Shown in pieces: positions 6,285 through 8,746 of a DNA stretch of 8,746 nucleotides. The stretch's first letter is position 1. Every line of letters starts with the position of its first letter. The notes below the pieces were generated by a model that saw only the letters and a program-made list of their open reading frames with translations, ran no database searches and was not told where the DNA came from. A program made the translations under genes and the position numbers. The DNA is from Acidobacteriota bacterium (lineage in GTDB: Bacteria > Acidobacteriota > Holophagae > Holophagales > Holophagaceae): contig JAJYBX010000055.1 in assembly GCA_021778785.1 (NCBI GenBank), forward strand, positions 1 to 8,746. The letters are read 5' to 3'.

Positions 6285-7109
6285 CTACCTGGCCCCCGGC
6301 GCGGCGGGCCGGCCCGCCGCGACCCAGGCGCTGAGTTCGGCGTCGCCGAGGTGGCGGGCCGCCGCTTCCAGTTGCCCAGCCACCACGGGCCCCTGCTCGG
6401 CCCAGAAGATCGCCCAGTAGGCCGCGCCCCGCTGCTTCCCATGGGGGCCCTCCGGCGAAGTGCGGTCCGCGGCGCGGTCGTCCGCCAGCAGCTTCGGCAC
6501 CAGGGCGTAGGAGGCGGCGAGCCAGGCCCAGGGCCGGTCGAGGATCCCAGGATCGGCCGTCGCCGCGGAGGCCGTCAGGGTTTCCTCCTGGACGAACCGA
6601 CCCACCAGGCCCGTCTCCCAGCGGCTGTGGACGCCCCGCTGGCCGGTCTCCTCCCCATCGTGGTTCTCCGTCGTGTGCAGGGGCACATGCAGGTCGGCGA
6701 CATAGTGGGAGAGGATGCTCGTGGCGAAGGCCACCTTTTCGGGATCGCCGGACTTGAAGGCGGCGACGAGATCGCGCCAGCGGTCCTGGATGATCCAGGG
6801 CACCACGCCGTTGCGGTAGAAGGCCCCGCCCAGCTTCGCCTGGGCCGCCGCCTCCTCGCGGGGGACGCCGTCTGGGCCGCCGTAGGCCTCGCAGTCGAGG
6901 AAGTGGCGGGGGCCTTCCTTGCGGTCCTGCCGCCAGTGGTCGGGATCGGAGGCGTGGTCGCGCAGGAAGGCCTCTTGGCCCCGGTACCAGGCGCGCACCC
7001 CGGGCGGGAGGGTGGTCAGCGAGAGGCTCACCACGGCCCGGTGGCCCTTGTCCCCCCAGGACAGCAGGGGCAGGGCCGCGAGCAGGAGCGGAAGGAGGCG
7101 GGCCTTCAA
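6285..7109 (-). CDS. Exported zinc-dependent phospholipase C / S1-P1 nuclease superfamily enzyme
   Basis: The product is a 274-residue secreted three-zinc hydrolase that would cleave phosphodiesters of either phospholipids or single-stranded nucleic acid. Translation starts at a TTG and immediately gives a signal peptide (MKARLLPLLLAALPLLS); cleavage before W18 yields a mature N-terminal Trp, which in this superfamily binds zinc through its backbone. Predicted ligands are W18, H23 (WGDKGH), D57 or D55 (ASDPDHWR), H69 (PRHFLDC), H135, D139 and H145 (SHYVADLHVPLH), and H161 and E165 (GVHSRWE). The ninth ligand is Glu, as in Bacillus cereus PLC and clostridial alpha-toxin; P1 nuclease has Asp. 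The H-x3-D-x5-H spacing fits both. There is no good Shine-Dalgarno site before the TTG, which lies 5 bases after the lepB stop, so it is probably translated by coupling to lepB. Superfamily membership is firm; nuclease versus phospholipase cannot be decided from sequence alone. Confidence 0.9.
   Translation of the reverse strand: MKARLLPLLLAALPLLSWGDKGHRAVVSLSLTTLPPGVRAWYRGQEAFLRDHASDPDHWRQDRKEGPRHFLDCEAYGGPDGVPREEAAAQAKLGGAFYRNGVVPWIIQDRWRDLVAAFKSGDPEKVAFATSILSHYVADLHVPLHTTENHDGEETGQRGVHSRWETGLVGRFVQEETLTASAATADPGILDRPWAWLAASYALVPKLLADDRAADRTSPEGPHGKQRGAAYWAIFWAEQGPVVAGQLEAAARHLGDAELSAWVAAGRPAAPGAR
6300..6321. repeat. 22-bp perfect palindrome at the convergent operon junction
   Basis: The left half is cgcggcgggcc and the right half is its exact reverse complement, with no mismatch and no spacer. 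It lies inside the last codons of the leftward PLC/P1-type gene, 19 bases after the stop of the rightward operon. In RNA from either strand it could fold into a strong GC hairpin of about 9 base pairs with a 4-base loop. No T-run follows on either strand, so it is not a canonical intrinsic terminator. It could still act as a bidirectional 3'-end or RNA-stabilising hairpin. Confidence 0.9.
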
Positions 7110-7114
7110 CCGGG

Positions 7115-7960
7115 CTACCGGGGGATGGTCCCGGTCCGCTCCCAGCGGGTGCGGGTGAAGAAGTGGCGGGCGGCATCCACGAAATCAGAAAGGACGTCCA
7201 TGGGACCGTTGGGCACGCGCCCGTTGTCGTCGTCCGAGTCGCCCTCGCGGAAGCTCCACCACACGATGAAGGGCCGGCCCCGGAGGTGGTCCAGGGGCAG
7301 GAAGCCCCAGTAGCGGCTGTCCAGGCTGTTGTCCCGGTTGTCGCCCATGGCGAAGACCTCGCCGGGGGGCACGGTGACGGGGCCCAGGTTGTCCTTGAAC
7401 CCCTCCTGGATGAGGCTGTCGATGCCCTGGCGATCCATGGTCAGTTCTTCGGGATCCGTGTGCCGCCATACGCCCGTGGGCTGCTCGGCCTCACCCGCGT
7501 ACCGCGTGAGAGGCCAGGGGCCGGGCGTGGGTCCGTCGGGACTGCGCCCGAACTGGTATTCCCAGGGGCCGGTGATGAGCTTGCCGTTCACGTAGAGGCG
7601 CTTGTTGCGCATCTCCACCGTGTCGCCGGGCAGGGCCACGCAGCGCTTCACGTAGTCCTGGTCGCGGTCCAGCGGGTAGCGGAAGACGATGATGTCGCCG
7701 CGCTTCACGGGGCGCATGGGGAAGAGCTTCTCCTCCCAGGCCCATTGGGGCGTGGCGAAGATGAACTTGTTGGCCAGCAGGTGGTCCCCGATCATCAGCG
7801 TGTTCCGCATGGAGGCGGAGGGGATCTTGAACTGCTGGCCCACGTAGGTCTTGAAGAACAGGATCAGGACCATGGCGAAGCACACCACTTCCAGGTTGTC
7901 CCGGATGGAGCCCTTGGCGGCGCCGGGGGGCAGGGTGGCTTCAGTCGTTTCGTCGGCCAT
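7115..7960 (-). CDS. lepB: Signal peptidase I
   Basis: This inner-membrane serine-lysine protease removes signal peptides from exported proteins on the periplasmic side. The 281-residue product has a short cytoplasmic N-terminus, one clear membrane segment at about 23-41 (LEVVCFAMVLILFFKTYVG), and the catalytic Ser box with S50 (IPSASMRNTL). The catalytic Lys K105 lies in YVKRCVALPGD, and the late conserved box is MGDNRDNSLDSRYWG at 205-219. An insertion of about 55-60 residues, rich in Pro, Gly and Trp, separates the Lys box from the last box (about 138-195), as occurs in many Gram-negative LepB proteins. The ATG at 7960 has GGAG about 6 bases upstream. It starts 18 bases after the lipoprotein stop, and the PLC/P1-type gene follows its stop after 5 bases. 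All catalytic motifs are intact, so it should be functional. Confidence 0.97.
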   Translation of the reverse strand: MADETTEATLPPGAAKGSIRDNLEVVCFAMVLILFFKTYVGQQFKIPSASMRNTLMIGDHLLANKFIFATPQWAWEEKLFPMRPVKRGDIIVFRYPLDRDQDYVKRCVALPGDTVEMRNKRLYVNGKLITGPWEYQFGRSPDGPTPGPWPLTRYAGEAEQPTGVWRHTDPEELTMDRQGIDSLIQEGFKDNLGPVTVPPGEVFAMGDNRDNSLDSRYWGFLPLDHLRGRPFIVWWSFREGDSDDDNGRVPNGPMDVLSDFVDAARHFFTRTRWERTGTIPR

Positions 7961-7978
7961 GGTGGCTCCGGTGGGGCG

Positions 7979-8578
7979 CTACGGGCGCCTGGAGATGGGA
8001 AGATTCGTGAAGCCGCGACCCACGAGGCGGTTGACGGCGATCCATGCACCGTCGCGGAGTTCCAGGGACTCGACCTCGCCGAGGCCAGGCAGGTAGAGGG
8101 TCCGCCGCAGGGGGCCGTGGGCGGGCTGCGCCTCCACCCACACGCCGACCGGCGAAGAGGTGGCGGGCAGGATCCTGGCGCCGTCCCAGGTTCCGCGGCC
8201 CACCACGCGGTAGGCGGTGCCGTGGTCCTCCCAGGTCTGGGTGCGGGGGAAGCCTTCGGGCAGGAGCCTGGCCAGGGGCTTGCCATCGGCGCCCAGGAGG
8301 GCGATGCCGCCGTCGTGGTGGCGCAGGACCAGGGTCAGGGAACCCTGGATGCTGCTGTAGTCCAGGCGGACCGTGCCGTCGCCCTCGGAGGGGAAGGCGG
8401 CCCTTTCGACGCGCACCTGCAGGCGCTGCTGGGTCCGCTGGGGCTCGGGAACGGAGGGGTCCTCGTAGGCGAGGGTCAGGTCCTCCTCCCAGGGGCCGTA
8501 GCGCAGGGGGCCGCGGGCCTGGTACTGGCAGGCGGCCAGCAGGATCAGGGCCGCGACGGGAACGAGGCGGCGGATCAC
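7979..8578 (-). CDS. Outer-membrane-type lipoprotein of unknown function
   Basis: The product has 199 residues and begins with a lipoprotein signal peptide, MIRRLVPVAALILLAAC, with lipidation at C17 in the lipobox LAAC. The residue after the cysteine is Gln, not Asp, which by the proteobacterial sorting rule favours the outer membrane; whether that rule holds here is inference. The mature part looks rich in beta strands, with alternating patterns such as QRLQVRVERAAF and GSLTLVLRHHDGGIALLG, and a C-terminal stretch RRTLYLPGLGEVESLELRDG. I do not recognise a named family. The GTG start is supported by AAGGGG about 7 bases upstream and overlaps the stop of the upstream gene as GTGA. It lies 18 bases before lepB and is probably in one transcript with it. 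Confidence 0.85.
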   Translation of the reverse strand: MIRRLVPVAALILLAACQYQARGPLRYGPWEEDLTLAYEDPSVPEPQRTQQRLQVRVERAAFPSEGDGTVRLDYSSIQGSLTLVLRHHDGGIALLGADGKPLARLLPEGFPRTQTWEDHGTAYRVVGRGTWDGARILPATSSPVGVWVEAQPAHGPLRRTLYLPGLGEVESLELRDGAWIAVNRLVGRGFTNLPISRRP

Positions 8579-8746
8579 CGGGGCCCCTTGCTGAACTTGG
8601 CCATGAGATCCGCCAGGGAGGCACCCGAGGCTGGCGTCGCCGGCGTGTCGCGCCGGGGCTGGGCCGGCCGGGCCTCCCGCTCGGGTCGGGGCGGACGCTC
8701 GGACTGGGGGCGCGGCGGGCGGGGACCTTCAGGGCGGGGCGGGCGG
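8575..8746 (-). CDS. C-terminal Pro/Arg-rich tail of an unidentified protein (partial, runs off right edge)
   Basis: The frame ending in the TGA at 8577-8575 stays open to the right edge for 56 complete codons. It begins with tandem octapeptides of the form RPPRPxxx, passes through a degenerate Pro/Arg/Ala stretch, and ends ASGASLADLMAKFSKGPR. Its stop overlaps the lipoprotein start (GTGA), the same close packing seen elsewhere in the window, which supports it as coding. Basic Pro/Arg-rich tails are common at the ends of RNA-binding proteins such as DEAD-box helicases, so that is one possibility. The folded part lies outside the window and no function can be assigned. Confidence 0.72.
   Translation of the reverse strand, partial: RPPRPEGPRPPRPQSERPPRPEREARPAQPRRDTPATPASGASLADLMAKFSKGPR
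8674..8745 (-). repeat. Three tandem 24-bp repeats encoding RPPRPxxx octapeptides
   Basis: Read on the minus strand, units at 8745-8722, 8721-8698 and 8697-8674 encode RPPRPEGP, RPPRPQSE and RPPRPERE. A fourth, degenerate unit (ARPAQPRR) follows at 8673-8650. The units differ at synonymous positions (ccc/ccg, cgc/cgt/cga), so the peptide seems conserved beyond recent duplication. The array may continue past the right edge. Confidence 0.85.

Noticed and set aside
6169..7176. A 335-residue minus-strand frame over the PLC/P1-type gene
   Set aside because: It is a Pro/Gly/Arg-rich shadow; the overlapping frame holds the complete zinc-ligand set and signal peptide.
1..8746. CRISPR array, tRNA/rRNA, insertion sequence, phage or toxin-antitoxin/defence genes
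   Set aside because: No direct-repeat/spacer pattern, tRNA-like cloverleaf, transposase motif or defence domain was seen on either strand. Coding density is almost complete.

Overview
The window is very GC-rich, with strong GC bias at third codon positions, frequent GTG/TTG starts and purine-rich Shine-Dalgarno sites. Exported proteins, an outer-membrane-type lipoprotein and a LolB-like protein indicate a diderm (Gram-negative) bacterium. My guess is an Acidobacteriota relative of the Holophaga/Geothrix type. This rests on gene content and composition only, and a GC-rich deltaproteobacterium-like lineage is possible.

Layout. (1) 1-1041, minus strand: N-terminal 347 residues of an ABC exporter, covering the membrane domain. 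The ATPase domain lies beyond the left edge. (2) 1042-1132: a 91-base divergent spacer with a weak -10-like hexamer and a clear Shine-Dalgarno site for the rightward genes. (3) 1133-6281, plus strand: a tightly packed four-gene operon encoding an exported PA-M28-PDZ metallopeptidase, 3-dehydroquinate synthase (aroB), an exported TPR protein, and a small LolB-like protein. The junctions are a 1-base gap, an 8-base overlap and a 4-base overlap. (4) 6282-6284: only three bases separate this operon from the converging one, and a 22-bp perfect palindrome sits just inside the end of the leftward operon. (5) 8746-6285, minus strand: the Pro/Arg-repeat tail of an unidentified protein (cut by the right edge), an outer-membrane-type lipoprotein of unknown function, signal peptidase I (lepB), and an exported zinc enzyme of the phospholipase C / S1-P1 nuclease superfamily.

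How the genes fit together. Apart from aroB and the cut gene at the right edge, every gene product is exported, in the membrane, or plausibly tied to the envelope. LepB would process the signal peptides of the exported M28 peptidase, the TPR protein and the PLC/P1-type enzyme. The TPR plus LolB-like pair resembles the TPR-lolB gene pair that I recall from Pseudomonas, but here the LolB-like protein has neither a signal peptide nor a lipobox cysteine.

I found no tRNA, rRNA, CRISPR array, insertion sequence, phage gene or defence system. No gene-free stretch exceeds 91 bases. The points most worth following are the TPR/LolB-like pair, the PLC-type metal ligand set with a catalytically required mature N-terminal Trp encoded directly after lepB, the M28-aroB coupling, and the octapeptide repeats at the right edge. 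None of these amounts to a demonstrated new system.
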